This document shows, in pieces, positions 48,301 through 56,800 of a stretch of DNA of 64,000 nt. Source of the DNA: an uncultured Clostridia bacterium (GTDB lineage: Bacteria; Bacillota; Clostridia; TANB77; CAG-508); assembly GCA_934155265.1 (NCBI GenBank), contig CAKPGU010000004.1, positions 46,401 to 110,400 of the forward strand. The letters run 5' to 3'. Below the pieces are notes generated by a model. The model saw only the letters and a program-made list of their open reading frames with translations. It was not told where the DNA came from and ran no database searches. Position 1 is the first letter of the stretch. Each line of letters starts with the position of its first letter. Made by a program: the position numbers and the translations under genes.

Positions 48301-50826
48301 AATATATAATTGAACACCGTCTACAACAGTCTTCAATTTATCTGTTATAGCTTGTTTTGCATTTACTGTATATTTTTGAACATCTACTGTTCCTTTTACA
48401 GTTATTGTTAATTTTTTATTAATTTCATCTACTGAAACTGAAGCTTTGCTCCATTCTGGCATATATTTTAAATTGATTGTTCCACTAGAATATTGCATTG
48501 TTGTTGTAGATGATGAGCTTAATCTAAAGTGTGTTTTATCACTATAAATTGACTCTGGAGCATATATTACTGCACCTGATTTTCCGAAATCTTCAATAAA
48601 GTTTTCAGATTCGTTTGCATCATCTGTTATCTTAACAAATGCTGGACCTAAGTCTAAGCTTGTTAATGATGTTGTTCCTAATTTTCTAAACATTTTTCTC
48701 ATACTTACAGCATTACTTGTATTGAATTTTGCTCCTAAGTATAAGCTTGTTAATTTATTTGTTCCACATAGGTCGAACATGTAACTAAAGTCTGTTACTG
48801 TTGTTGTGTCAAAATTATCGCCTAAGTTAAGTGAAGTCATAGCTTCGCTTCCACAATTTGCAAACATATATGACATATTTATTACTTTTGATGTTTTAAA
48901 GTTTGCTCCTAGGTCAAATGATGTTAATGCTTTGTTTCCAAAGTCTGCAAACATCCAACTCATATCTATAACATTGCTTGTATCAAATTTGTCGCCTAAG
49001 CTTATTTGAGTCATTTTTGTATATCCAGTACCTGCAAACATTTTTGACATATTTGTTACATTTTGAGTACTAAAGTTTTTACCCAAATCTAATTTAGTCA
49101 TACTTCTATATCCTGTGTACCAGAACATTTCGCTCATATTTGTTACATTTCCTGTATGTAACAAATTGATATTTGTAATTGTTTCTGTTGCTGTACAGTT
49201 GCTTCCATATCCTATGTATGCAAATAAGTTGCTTGAATTTGGGTTACCAAATATTAAGCCATCACTTCCAATATATACTCTTACAGCTCCATTTGATTGT
49301 GTTACATACCATGCAAGTATTGAACCATCTCCTGTTGCTGAAACATCCCATGCTGTACTATTCTTAGCTGTTGTGCTTGATAAAAATGTTATATTTTCAA
49401 TGTTTTGTCTTTCTAGTTTTGTATTTTCAAGGAATGGACTCTTAATCAAGTTTTCTGTACTTGTTTCTTTTAACATATTGAATAATGTGATTATTGTATC
49501 TTTGTTAGTGTTTCCAGAAGTATCTGTTATAGTTCCTGCTGGAATTAACAATTTAAGTTGAGTTGCATTAGCTGGAATTCCTTTTAATGTGAATGTGTGA
49601 TCAACACCATATTGTGCAGTTGTTGTAACACCATTTACACTTCTCTCTTCTGTTAATTCAACAGCATCACTTAAAGTTTTTGTTAATCCACTTGAAGTTT
49701 CAACACCGCTTACATAAACTTTAATTTTATCACTTGTCAAAGAACTACTTGCGAAATATTTATCTGTACCTCTTAAGTTTACTGTTGCTATTCCGTTTAT
49801 TTCATCAATTGTTGCACTTACTTTTTCCCATATTGGGTTTACAACGTCTATTACTGTTCCGCCATTGCTTGCATCTCCGCCAGGAAGGTCAATTCCTGAA
49901 GTTATTGTCATTGCATTATTTGAATTGTTACTTGTATCTGAAACTTTACCTGATGGTATTTCTACTGTAACAATACCACTGTATTCAAGATACTTATCTC
50001 CTTCTATTTTTTGCAATTGCTCTAGATTTTCTAATCTTAAAGTATAACGTTTACCTATTATTTTATTTGAACCATTAACTGTATTTGTTAGATTTGTTGA
50101 ACCAAATGATTTTGTTACTTTAGTCCAATCTGGCTCTTGTCCATCAATTTTTATCTTTAAATCTGATAATGATAATGAGCTTGAGCTATAATATTTATCT
50201 GTTATATCAAACACTAATGAATATGATTTATTGTTTGAATCTATAGTTGATTTTGCATGTTGATATGTTACAGTTGGTTTTATAAAGTCTACATATGGTC
50301 CTGTCAATTCTGTTTCATCATTGCTGTTTCCAGAATAGTCAGTTACCAATCCTGATGGTACTTTTACTGTTATGTTACCACTCCAGTCTACATACTCTCT
50401 ATCATAGTCGACTGATGTTCTTGATTTTTCAAAGTTTGATAACTCTAATTCATATCGATATGCTACTGTTTGACTTGTTCCATTTACATTTGATTGTACT
50501 GTAAGTACAGTTGATAATTTTTTAACTACTGATGATGCCAATTCATTGTCTACATATACCAATAAATCACTTGCTGATATTGATGGTGTGGTTAAATATT
50601 TATCTGATACCTGAAAGTATATTTTTGCAGTTGAACTATTCTTTGTTTGTGATGTCAATGTTATTACTGGTTTTATAGCATCTATGAACATTACTCCTGA
50701 AGTGTTTTTATTTGTAGTTGCATCTTGCATTGTTGTTGCTGTGTTTCTGTTTCCATATGCATCTGTTATTATTCCTGTTGGGAATTCTAGTGAGATGTTA
50801 CCACTCCAGTCTTTGTAGTTCTTTCC
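36346..50826 (-). CDS. Back part of giant (~6927-residue) Ig-like/BspA-LRR surface protein
   Basis: About 4826 residues continuing the frame of 50798-57130 after a 1-nt shift; taken alone it has no ribosome site, and its first ATG (50730) falls inside an Ig-like module. Ig-like DKY modules alternate with LRR blocks near 49170-48640, 46850-46680 (short), 42500-41700 and 38430-37720. A single non-repetitive domain is inserted at 45590-44640. The protein ends with ten 26-residue Cys-bearing LRRs and the terminal motif YARIDTASTPGYFTKKN, the usual C-terminal end of BspA-like surface proteins. No LPXTG, no membrane helix at the end. Likely an extracellular adhesin together with the front part. Confidence 0.88.
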   Translation of the reverse strand, partial: GKNYKDWSGNISLEFPTGIITDAYGNRNTATTMQDATTNKNTSGVMFIDAIKPVITLTSQTKNSSTAKIYFQVSDKYLTTPSISASDLLVYVDNELASSVVKKLSTVLTVQSNVNGTSQTVAYRYELELSNFEKSRTSVDYDREYVDWSGNITVKVPSGLVTDYSGNSNDETELTGPYVDFIKPTVTYQHAKSTIDSNNKSYSLVFDITDKYYSSSSLSLSDLKIKIDGQEPDWTKVTKSFGSTNLTNTVNGSNKIIGKRYTLRLENLEQLQKIEGDKYLEYSGIVTVEIPSGKVSDTSNNSNNAMTITSGIDLPGGDASNGGTVIDVVNPIWEKVSATIDEINGIATVNLRGTDKYFASSSLTSDKIKVYVSGVETSSGLTKTLSDAVELTEERSVNGVTTTAQYGVDHTFTLKGIPANATQLKLLIPAGTITDTSGNTNKDTIITLFNMLKETSTENLIKSPFLENTKLERQNIENITFLSSTTAKNSTAWDVSATGDGSILAWYVTQSNGAVRVYIGSDGLIFGNPNSSNLFAYIGYGSNCTATETITNINLLHTGNVTNMSEMFWYTGYRSMTKLDLGKNFSTQNVTNMSKMFAGTGYTKMTQISLGDKFDTSNVIDMSWMFADFGNKALTSFDLGANFKTSKVINMSYMFANCGSEAMTSLNLGDNFDTTTVTDFSYMFDLCGTNKLTSLYLGAKFNTSNAVSMRKMFRKLGTTSLTSLDLGPAFVKITDDANESENFIEDFGKSGAVIYAPESIYSDKTHFRLSSSSTTTMQYSSGTINLKYMPEWSKASVSVDEINKKLTITVKGTVDVQKYTVNAKQAITDKLKTVVDGVQLYIDGELITANVKTITLKNQADNEVTYDIELANLEQQGLPSGKSYYEWSGNVKLKFAEGTLVDAYGNKNLAVVDGKEQVLEDATTNKNAANVLFTDFIAPKILYKYKTDDIDKTNKKVKVEFSVTDKYYSESNAKLTVNDLDIQIDGKTPDWKKVNRDLSSTNITEKVNGTNKVVGVKYTLTLSHLEQTQIAIDGKYADYSGVLTIGIAAGKVADDSGNTNVKTTITMGINLPEQTGSAVIADVVDPVVERVTSRVGKLSDRKVTLTFQITDKYFANNTLQANDINLVVDGSVYTSGITKTLSQPTALTEKRTVDGAEVDFQYGVKYTLEITGVPTTANQIMVRVAEGVVTDESGNKNKQTDMILYSVLKSTSSETSSTSAFLGNSNIQRQYVDNVTFENKISTDIFDESTNTITDTTRAWDVSYAQDKSIIAWYVDSETKNGTYKIHIGANGEVFANSNSSYLFAYVGYSNKCTSTETITNLNVLNVANVTNMNSMFAYTGYNAMTSYKVEDYFDMGNVTSMNSMFAYMGYNAMTSLDLGPAFTKVLSDNVFNNTGKSGAVIYAPEAIYKNKNTYKVTSTASTVSEDDTTDDGEKVEETDTTVTGSYTRGTINPIYRTEWVKDTTEVDATTKTITVTLRGRTNPDASGYQSEVTASLTESNINVFMEGTNISDFVTKEVVETIPRGYDVLTTIKLSNFEEVARQTGKKYKEWSGNIVIKLDAGTLTDTTYGNKNLSAIDTSGEMVDFEIKDDTTVDKNTEGQLFEDFIKPEFTYIYSQDDINHDAKTLTVDFSVTDKYFESSTLSDADAASKLTVHLLDTSVQIAEDKITKTLTKIEDVMEDRDGDGNAETKIGEKYRLVISGLEQAEIADGDKYKNYSGPIGIVIPARVAKDKSDNYNIVKTIVIGVEDQNDQTEYAKPSEIYDADGIDSNGLHIGDFINYDAGTWTSSEIRSIRTGSSTNLQTATGTTTLPTGNHQFGGFTAGMSRNENAIAYLASSTSSGGLDNYLIDASTEEAITGWRVFDINGDKITLISAGNPEDYNVNLRLSATGYQAEYILTGNINSDWILGSTNARRLTKRNWSMYLNSNQNAESVTVLTKDRLDSWYSKYIQSYADVVTTNTFRKIYEEPYIKYQNLIDNNSHYWLTQAASSANSMYFYLNTNRSVYGSAAFAMGVRPLITLSSSTLLTSQRVATKTLTGGHMDTYGGKQTYNVWNIRPNDEPDKNTDGEIVDVVDPSWKVENINIDKVNQRVTMDLIGTDKYFDSSILTANNVADKIRVIVDGEDTTGKANITKTLSAATELKEERTVNGVTSTVQYGVKYTLTLSNFVETDDSFNASKKGYREYSGLTEIKLTEGLLKDKYTNTSKEEIVEIGQVDFIKPVINSVSSVRRNDLKTETIIFNVMDKYLDTSTNLTADNITVFLDDEQADGLTKNLTLNTIDAEQKVWDLTYKTDGTIVTTVNGKEQVVGKQYKLVLSNFEKARSTINTDREFSDWSGTVSIKVAAGAIKDTADNVNDETKLTGEFVDFIKPNVTYKHSAADIDKSGKTYTMVFDVTDKYYNAATSTDIAIGDLSIKIDGEEPNWNEVEKSLRVEDITNNIKYTKDDAIVTGDKVIGRRYTLTLSKLEQLQIKDGDNYLDYSGVVTVEIPANKISDTTGNKNDGATITSGVNIPGGSASDATVVDVVDPLVELLSTTADPKAGTAEVTFRITDKYFESSTLTSSKINVFVDGTYEELIGGITKTLSDATELKEQRVVNGVTTTVQYGVQYTLKISGFKADVNQVRITIFDNVVKDKSGNGNKLKLFYVYNVLKKALFENDTSNFLDGKVQRQNIDNITFEKSIPDTVYNHEKGKITDTTRAWDISAQGDESIVAWYVDSEIRNGIYKVHIANNNQVPGQSAITNNEIFANQDSSHLFAYIGYSSKSTSKEAITNIGYLNVSNVKYMDVMFFGTGYTAMTSLNLGSKFDTSNVTNMNSMFGETGYTAMTSLNLGDKFDTISVTDMGRMFASAGYTAMTSLNLGDKFDTSNVTSMERMFEETGFTAMINLNLGSKFDTSNVRNMSGMFYQTGYTAMTSLDLGDKFDTSKVTNMSSMFSGTGYIAMTSLDLGDKFDTSNVDDMHYMFGETGYTAMTRLDLGDKFDTSNVRYMQYMFYQTGYTAMTSLKLGDKFNIDNVEYMNGMFYQTGYMSMTNLDLGPAFTKLIKERDMPQPSSLDETSYASQVDEWMFVETGKAGEIVIQAPEAIFENKNTFKNVADLENSTVGTKEFTRGTINPKYRTEWAIESTTATTSTATPKFDIQLRGRTNPEAGTDYISNLESLLSQDKIKSQVKVYIEDTDITNLITITLGGATTTKNATTGANDVLQTISLTNFDAVTRRTGKNYKDWSGNIKLEVVQGTLKDTTGPEFTAGPADNRVTKTITFGNKNMVLTAQGTRADHTYTTATVDKNTNNSLFADLIKPEFKYVYADGDIDHVNKTLTVEFEVIDKYFANTTLSNLNGSQITVNIDSYDETALNNAIRKQLTKLKDITDTVDGKTNVKVGERYRLVISNLEQKGQDGLPDGYTYSGYLSLLFTEGTITDKSGNKNSGTTIFIGKQEPGGSDGDKEVVDVVSPVWTAPSIDLGTGQIKLRVSDKYLIKNSSVFGLTVDKIKVISDGVESTAIGKTLTGPIEIVANQEYEYILTLTNVTPSTKEYTEFTPIDPIVGGTAKYRTENGGALSIKIEAGVVTDAYKNKTNEQSFGIGTVDSIGPEVYDVQNSKNTTTKVETLIFNVTDRNYDETDLVTTNEMTLWMDDVQVDSKLTKTITKTVAIKTTIDGVERVVGHQYTLEVKGFEESGVDFKTSSRKYRELSGTLQVKINANAAKDRKGNTLNPETTTLTDFVDFIKPEVTYKYSAVDIDKTNKTYKMLIDIVDKYYDSTKSEGLTADDLTIQVDGKDVDLTKVTKILSPAGGEDISDTVKYMKNGSFVTESKVIGKRYTLMISGLEQLQIKEESGNYISYSGVVTVEIPEDKISDTSSNKNVGTTVTSGVDLPDGTGDSEIVDVVDPLIEMISTTANVNTQTATVTFRATDKYYASTSFTASKVKVVVDGSEVSGVTATISSPTELKEDRIVDGTTKSVQYGVQYTVNISGFTSLAKQVKVRILADSVKDEYGNGNKQTDLIVYNILRSASGEGVQTGNFLGKTIQRQNIDNVTFEKSIPSSVYNHETKKITDTTRAWDVSEMGDQSIVAWYVDSEIRNGIYKVHIANNNQVPTYKEITSNDIYANPNSSYLFSYIGYSDKSQNTEAITNLGLLNVKAVTNMKGMFKVTGYRKMTSLDLGSGFDTKNVTDMSEMFYDTGYTAMTTLNLEDNFDTSLVTDMSDMFRNTGFKKMTSLNLKDKFFTENVANMSSMFWGTGHDAMKTLTLGNNFNTILVTNMMCMFQETGYGALESLNLGSKFDTTNVTDMMQMFLGTGYTAMTTLTLGDKFNTSNVTDMGSMFYQTGYSKMTTLDLGDQFNTSKVECMDAMFEETGRYAMTILDLGPQFTKIADSNTDMFKNCGTTDIIIYAPEAIYASITKFKNEESNRMIASSAYGSVKYLRGDIYGSKIVTISFKQGKKSDITADIKSEFDASEKRDGSIMGYYTDDNNDGMYDLTFMSEGTIYANKDSSYLFYDLTNLTSIDLSNFKTDVVKDMSYMFYNCRGLTSLDVSNFNTSQVADMNSMFYNCRGLTSLDVSNFNTSQVTNMKSMFNNCRVLTSLDLRNFNTSKVTNMNYMFNDCSGLTSLDLSNFNTSQVTEMALMFLGCGKLTSLDVSNFNTSQVTDMGSMFVGCSRLTSLDVSNFNTSQVADMNSMFYNCSGLTSLDVSNFNTSQVTDMGQMFWQCSGLTSLDVSNFNTSQVTNMNSMFYDCSGLTSLDLSNFNTSQVMSMKYMFQSCRGLTSLYVSEYNSATQKGWTTINVTESSRMFEFCTKLVGGNGTKYNSSYKDATYARIDTASTPGYFTKKN
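36540..37335 (-). repeat. 78-bp tandem repeats: ten Cys-bearing BspA LRRs
   Basis: Ten units of 26 residues with consensus LTSLDVSNFNTSQVTDMxx plus MFxxCxx, one Cys at the same position in every unit. DNA units are highly alike (78 bp). This is canonical DUF285/'surface protein 26-residue repeat', and it differs from the 29-residue TG-type units used elsewhere in both giants. Confidence 0.9.
44640..45590 (-). other. Inserted ~300-residue globular domain (DUF6273-like)
   Basis: Interrupts the Ig-like series once. It includes IGDFINYDAG, TGWRVFDINGDKITLISAGNP and, near the end, AFAMGVRPLITLSSS followed by VWNIRP. The last motif, G-V-R-P-x-I-x-L, and the W-R-V opening resemble DUF6273-type domains of Gram-positive surface proteins. 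Rich in Trp, Tyr and Asn, with no repeat structure. Confidence 0.5.
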
Positions 50827-50835
50827 GCTGCTTTA
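50798..50835 (-). other. Frameshift joining the two parts of the first giant gene
   Basis: The upstream frame reads FETAGIKQ and then meaningless residues to TAA at 50798-50800. Skipping one base (the C at 50827) gives FETAGIKQ-GKNYKDWSGN. This matches the module consensus (FEEATKQN-GKTFLEWSG, LEQQGLPS-GKSYYEWSG) with no length difference. The downstream frame is closed by TAA at 50833-50835, so the shift must lie in these 38 bases. Confidence 0.85.
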
Positions 50836-53800
50836 TTCCTGCTGTTTCAAATCCTGATATTACTATTTGATATTGTACTCCTGTTGATGATGATGATACT
50901 AATGATACACTTTTGCTTAGTCCACTTGCTAATTCTCCATCTAAGTATACTTTTAGGTTGTTTGCAAATGATGTTGTGTTTGCTACTATGCTTCTGTCTG
51001 CGTTTCCTGTATATTTGGTTGAGTCTACCGCTCCTCTTACATTTACTGTTAGTGTCTTTGCTGTTGTGTTTACTGTTGCTGATACTCTTGTTAGGGTTGG
51101 TTGGTATTTTAGGACGATGATGCAACGTCCCTTTAAGCCTTCATCTTCAAATGTTGTTGATGAATTTGCGCTCATTTTAAATGAATAACTGTTTCCATTG
51201 TATATTGATTCTGGTACATAGTATGTTACTCCAACTTTTCCACAAAGTGTTAGAAATTTATCATGACTATCTGCTATTCTTGTGAATGCTGGTCCAAAGT
51301 CTAGGCTGGTCATTGCTCCGTTTCCACATTCTTCAAACATGGATGTCATGTCTGTTACATTAGTAGTGTAAAATTGGTTACCTAATGATAAACTTGTTAA
51401 AGCAGCTTTACCACACATAAAAAACATAGCATTCATATTAGTTACATTACTAGTATTAAAATTACTTCCCAAATTCAATGAAGTCATCTTTGAAGCTCCT
51501 GTACTCATAAACATAGTACTCATATTTGTTACATTACTTGTATTAAATTTATTTCCTAAATCCAAAGATTCCAAGCTTACAAGTCCTGTAAAATAAAACA
51601 TAGCATGCATATCTGTTACATTACTTGTGTCAAATTTATCTCCTAAATTTAATCTTGTCATTGAGTTATATCCTGTTTCAAAAAACATAATTGCCATATT
51701 AGTTACATTAGAAGTATCAAAATTATCCCCCAAATCCAATTTGGTCATTGCTCTTGCTCCTGTCGCATAAAACATTCTTGTCATATTTGTTACTTCACTA
51801 GTATTTAATAGATTTATATTTACAATGACATCTGTTGCTGTGCATGTACTAGCATTTCCTATATGCGAAAACAAACAACTTGAATCTTCATTTGCGTATA
51901 TAGTTGTATTACTTCCAATATACACTTGATATGGATTAGAGCCTGTATACCATGCTACTACTGATTTATCTCCAGCAGCTGATACATCCCAATTAGAATA
52001 ATTATTAGCATCTAATTTACTACTTACAAATGTTATTTTTTCAATGTACTTTCTTTGTATTCCATATGGGTTATTTAAAAATAAACTTGTATCACTCGTT
52101 TCACTTGCTGCACTTCTTAACACTGCCTTAGCTGGCATATTATATTTTCCAACTAATGTTGCTCCAGTTGTTACTTCAATTGTTGTTGATGAGCTATCCC
52201 CTAGTTTGAAATGAGTTTTATCACCATATATTTCGTTAGCTACATAAATTTTAGTATTTGAGCCTCCCAAACCCGTTGCAAAGTCTGTATTGTTAATAGA
52301 AATTCTAGTAAAAGCTGCTCCTAAATCTAAGTTAGTCATACTAGGACCTATTTGACGAAACATATTTTCCATAGTAACCACATTCCCTGTGTCAAATTTA
52401 TCTCCTAAACTTAAACTTGTCAACTTATAATAACCTGCTGCATAAAACATTGATGTCATATCTTTTACATTTTTAGTATCAAATTTATCTCCTAAGATTA
52501 AGCTGGTCATTGAATTTCTTCCAGTTTGACAAAACATATGATTCATAGTCGTTACATTGCCAGTATCAAACTTCTTTTTCAAATTCAAACTTGTCATTGA
52601 TTCAAATCCAGTATTCATGAACATCGCTTCCATATTTGTTACTTTACTCGTATCAAAATTATTTCCTAAGTCAAAATTTATCATTTCATGATATCCAGTT
52701 TCAATAAACATATTGTTCATATTAGTTACATTTCTTGTATCGAAGTTATCTCCCAAATATAAACTTGTCATTGCATTTGAACCTGTTGATCTAAACATAT
52801 TGCTCATGTTTGTTGCCTTACTTGTATTTAATAAGTTTATATTTACAATTGTATCTGTTGCAGTACATGCAGCATCATATCCAACATAACTAAACAAATA
52901 ACTTGAATTTTCATTTGCATATATAGTCCCATTGCTTCCTATATACACTTGGTATGGTTTTGAACCGGTATACCATGCCATTATTGAACCATCTCCAGCT
53001 TCAGATACATCCCATTTTGTACTATTTGCACTTGATGTGCTATTTAAAAATGTTACTTTTTCAATGTACTGTCTTTGAATACTTGTATTTCCTAAAAATC
53101 CACTTGTAGCGAGTACTTCATTTACTGCACTTTTTAAAGTTCCATCACCTGTTCCATCTCTATTAACCAATGTTGCACCAGAAGTAACCGCTATTGTTGT
53201 TGAAGAGTTATAACTCAATTTAAAATGTGTTTTATCTTTATATATATCACTAGCAACATAAATCTTAGTATTAGAATTTCCTAAATCTTTTGCAAAATCA
53301 GTATTAGTACTAGGAATTCTTGTAAATGCTGGCCCCAAATCCAATGTAGTCAATGCTTTAGTTCCCATTGTTGAAAACATATAAGACATAGATGTTACAT
53401 TTGTTGTATTGAAATTATCTCCTAATTTCAAAGTCGTCATTTTTTCTGAACCTGTTATGAAGAACATATAGTCCATATTTTTTACTTTACTTGTGTAGAA
53501 ATAACTACCTAAGTCTAATGCTGTTAATGAACCCATTCCACAGAACATCCAGCTCATGTCTGTTACTTTACTTGTATCAAAATGAGAACCTAAAGTTAAA
53601 GTTGTTAATCCAACTCCACCCATTTGCTTGAACATACCTTGCATGCTTGTTACTTTACTTGTATAGAAATTGCTCTTTAAGTCAAGAGATTTCATAGCAT
53701 TATATCCTGTTAAACAGAACATGTAATCCATGTTGGTTACATTGCTTGTATCAAAGTTTGAACCTAAATCCAAACCAATCATTACATAATACCCTGTATA

Positions 53801-56800
53801 GTTAAACATATAGCTCATGTTTGTTGCTTTACTTGTATTTAATAAATTTAATCCAGCTATTACTTCTTTTGAACCACACTTATTTGAAAATCCTATATAG
53901 TTAAATAAATAACTTGAATCTGGATTCGCATATATTGTGCTATTACTTCCTATGTATACTTGATATGGATTTGAACCTGTGTACCATGCTACTACTGAAT
54001 TGTCTCCTGCTGCTGATACATCCCATTTTGTACTGTTTGCACTTGATGTGCTATTTAAAAATGTTACTTTTTCAATGTACTGTCTTTGTATGTTTGTGTT
54101 TCCTAGGAATCCACTTATTTGTGATGTTTCGCTTGCTGCACTTTTTAACATTCCAGATATAGCTGTTGAACCATCTCTATTAACAAGAGTTGCTCCAGTT
54201 GTTACTTCTATCGTTGTTGATGAACTAGAATTTAATTTAAAATGTGTTGTATCTTGGTATATAGCATTAGATACATAAATTTTCGTATTCGAATTTCCTA
54301 AGTTTGATGCAAACCCACTATTAGTACTAGCTATTCTAGTAAATGCTGGTCCCAAATCCAAAGTCGTCATTCTATACTTTCCTAAGCTATCAAACATGCT
54401 CGTCATATCAGTTACATTCGTTGTATAAAAATAATTTCCCAATGATAGACTTGTTAACGAGCTACATCCATTAAACATATTTGCCATATTTGTTACTTTG
54501 CTTGTATTAAAATTTGAACCTAAATTCAATGTTTTCATTTCACATTGTCCAGTCAATGTAAACATTCCATTCATATTAGTTACTTTACTCGTATCAAACT
54601 TATTTCCCAAATTTAATTCAGTCATGCATTTCCAACCAGTTTGATAAAACATCCTTGTCATATTAGTTACATTACTTGTAGTAAAATTAGGAAGGTTCGT
54701 AGAAAAATTCAAACTTGTCATTGCTGTTAACCCTGTATAATAAAACATATATGACATATTAGTTACTTTACTTGTATCAAAGATTCCTGATGCATCCTCT
54801 ATTACACTCGTAGCTGTACACGAATTGCCATATCCAATATATGCAAAGAAATACCTTGAATCCTCGTTTGCATATATTGTTCCATTACTTCCTATATATA
54901 CTTGATATGGATTTGAACCTGTATACCATGCTATTACAGAATTATCTCCTGCTGCTGATACATCCCATTTGGTACTGTTAGCACTTGATGTACTATTTAC
55001 AAATATTACTTTTTCAATGTACTGTCTTTGGATACTTGTATTTCCTAAGAATCCATTTATATAGCTATTCTCACTTGCAGTACTTTTTAAAATTCTAGTA
55101 TCACCTGTACTTATACCTCCCGATGTATATTTTTGAATAATTGTACCATCTGTTATCGTAATAACAGCTGTTGAAGTTGATGCATTTTGCTTTAAAGACT
55201 TACTGCTAGCATAGATACTTGCTGAAACATAAATATTTAAACTTGAACTTGTAGTACCGAACAAATTAGAATAATAAGTTCCAATATTCTGAAATGCCGG
55301 TCCCAAATCTAAGCTTGTTAAATCCTTCATACCATAAAACATATTTCTCATGTCACTAACTTGGCTTGTATCAAAATGTTCACCTAAGTACAATGTTCTT
55401 ATTTTTGAATTGCAAAACATTTGAAGCATTGAGTAAACATTACTTGTATAAAACTTATCTCCTAGATATAATTCAAAAGTTGAACCATCATGACAATCAA
55501 TTTTTATTCCCCAGAACATAAAGTCCATGTTTGTTACATTAGATGTATTAAAACCAGACAAATCTAATCTCGTCATATTTAATGTCCCCATATAATAAAA
55601 CATTGATCTCATATTAGTAACTTTACTCGTATCTAGCAAGCCATTAAATTGTATTGTTTCTGTTCCATAACTGCTATCATTTATAGAAGAAAGTGAATTG
55701 CCTATAAATGCAAATAAATAACTTGAATTTGGATTCGCATAAATAGTTCTTCCAGATGCTGCTCTTATATATACTCTATAATCACCTGAGCCTATAGTTT
55801 CGTACCAAGCAATTACAGAGTTATCCCCTAATGCTGATACATCCCATTGTCTAGATGAATCTTCTGTATACACTCCGCTATATGTAAAAATAACTTGTGC
55901 AATATCTCGTCTATAAATATTATATGGATTATCCAAGAAAAGAGAACTTTGAGTTGACTCATTACTTGTACTTTTAAGCATTCCGCTGATTTCTGTAGCT
56001 CCAACATTTTCTCCTGGGTTTGGTCCTACTGGTTTGACATCTTCATCAGTTGTACTTGTTGTTAAAACATATCTAAGTTTGCTTTCTCCTTCTATTTTGC
56101 TCATACTGCAACTAAATGTTTCATCATCTTCTGCTGTTGTTTCTTTTTCAAATACTGTGTCATTATCTAACAATTGATAAATTATTATGTTTTCATTTTC
56201 TTCCTTTGTTGTATATTTTATATTAACTTTTAATTCTTCCTCATAATCTTCTGGCTTATATTCAACTCTTTTTGTCTCTGTTGTTGTTTTGTTTTCTGTC
56301 TTTTCTTCCGTTTTCTCTTCTGTCTTATCTGTTGGTGTTTCTGTTGTAGTGGTTGTAGTTGTATTCTCTTCTGGAGTTTCTGTCGTAGAATTTGTTGTTG
56401 TATTTGTTGTTGTGTTACTTTCTACTGGTTTTGTGTTTTCTTCTGTATCTGCTTGTGTTTGAGGTTCTGATTCTGTTCCTTTTTCTGTTTCAGTTGTATC
56501 AGTATTTGTCTCTGTACTTTCCTCTTTTTGCACTACTTCTGTTTTAAACAAAGAAAACTCATAAGCTTTTTTCATTGTTTGATTGTCACTTGGTAAAACT
56601 ACATCTGTCAATGTACTTACATCAATTTCATTCACTTCAAGTTCTGCACTTAATGGCATGTAACCTGATAATATTACTTCTCCATTTTCTGATGTTAACA
56701 TTTTGTTGTAAAATAGTTCTTTTTCTGAGCTATCTTTAGCTGTAACTTCTTTTGTGTCATAGTCTGTTGATAATTGTACTGTTTTGCTTTGTAGTTCATC

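Noticed and set aside
50798..50835. Programmed +1 ribosomal frameshift
   Set aside because: There is no known slippery sequence or stimulatory element; a one-base insertion or assembly error explains it more simply. Kept only as a minor alternative.
50847..51125. 92-codon basic minus-strand frame
   Set aside because: Shifted reading of the Ig-like module at the end of the 2110-codon frame, without a start signal.
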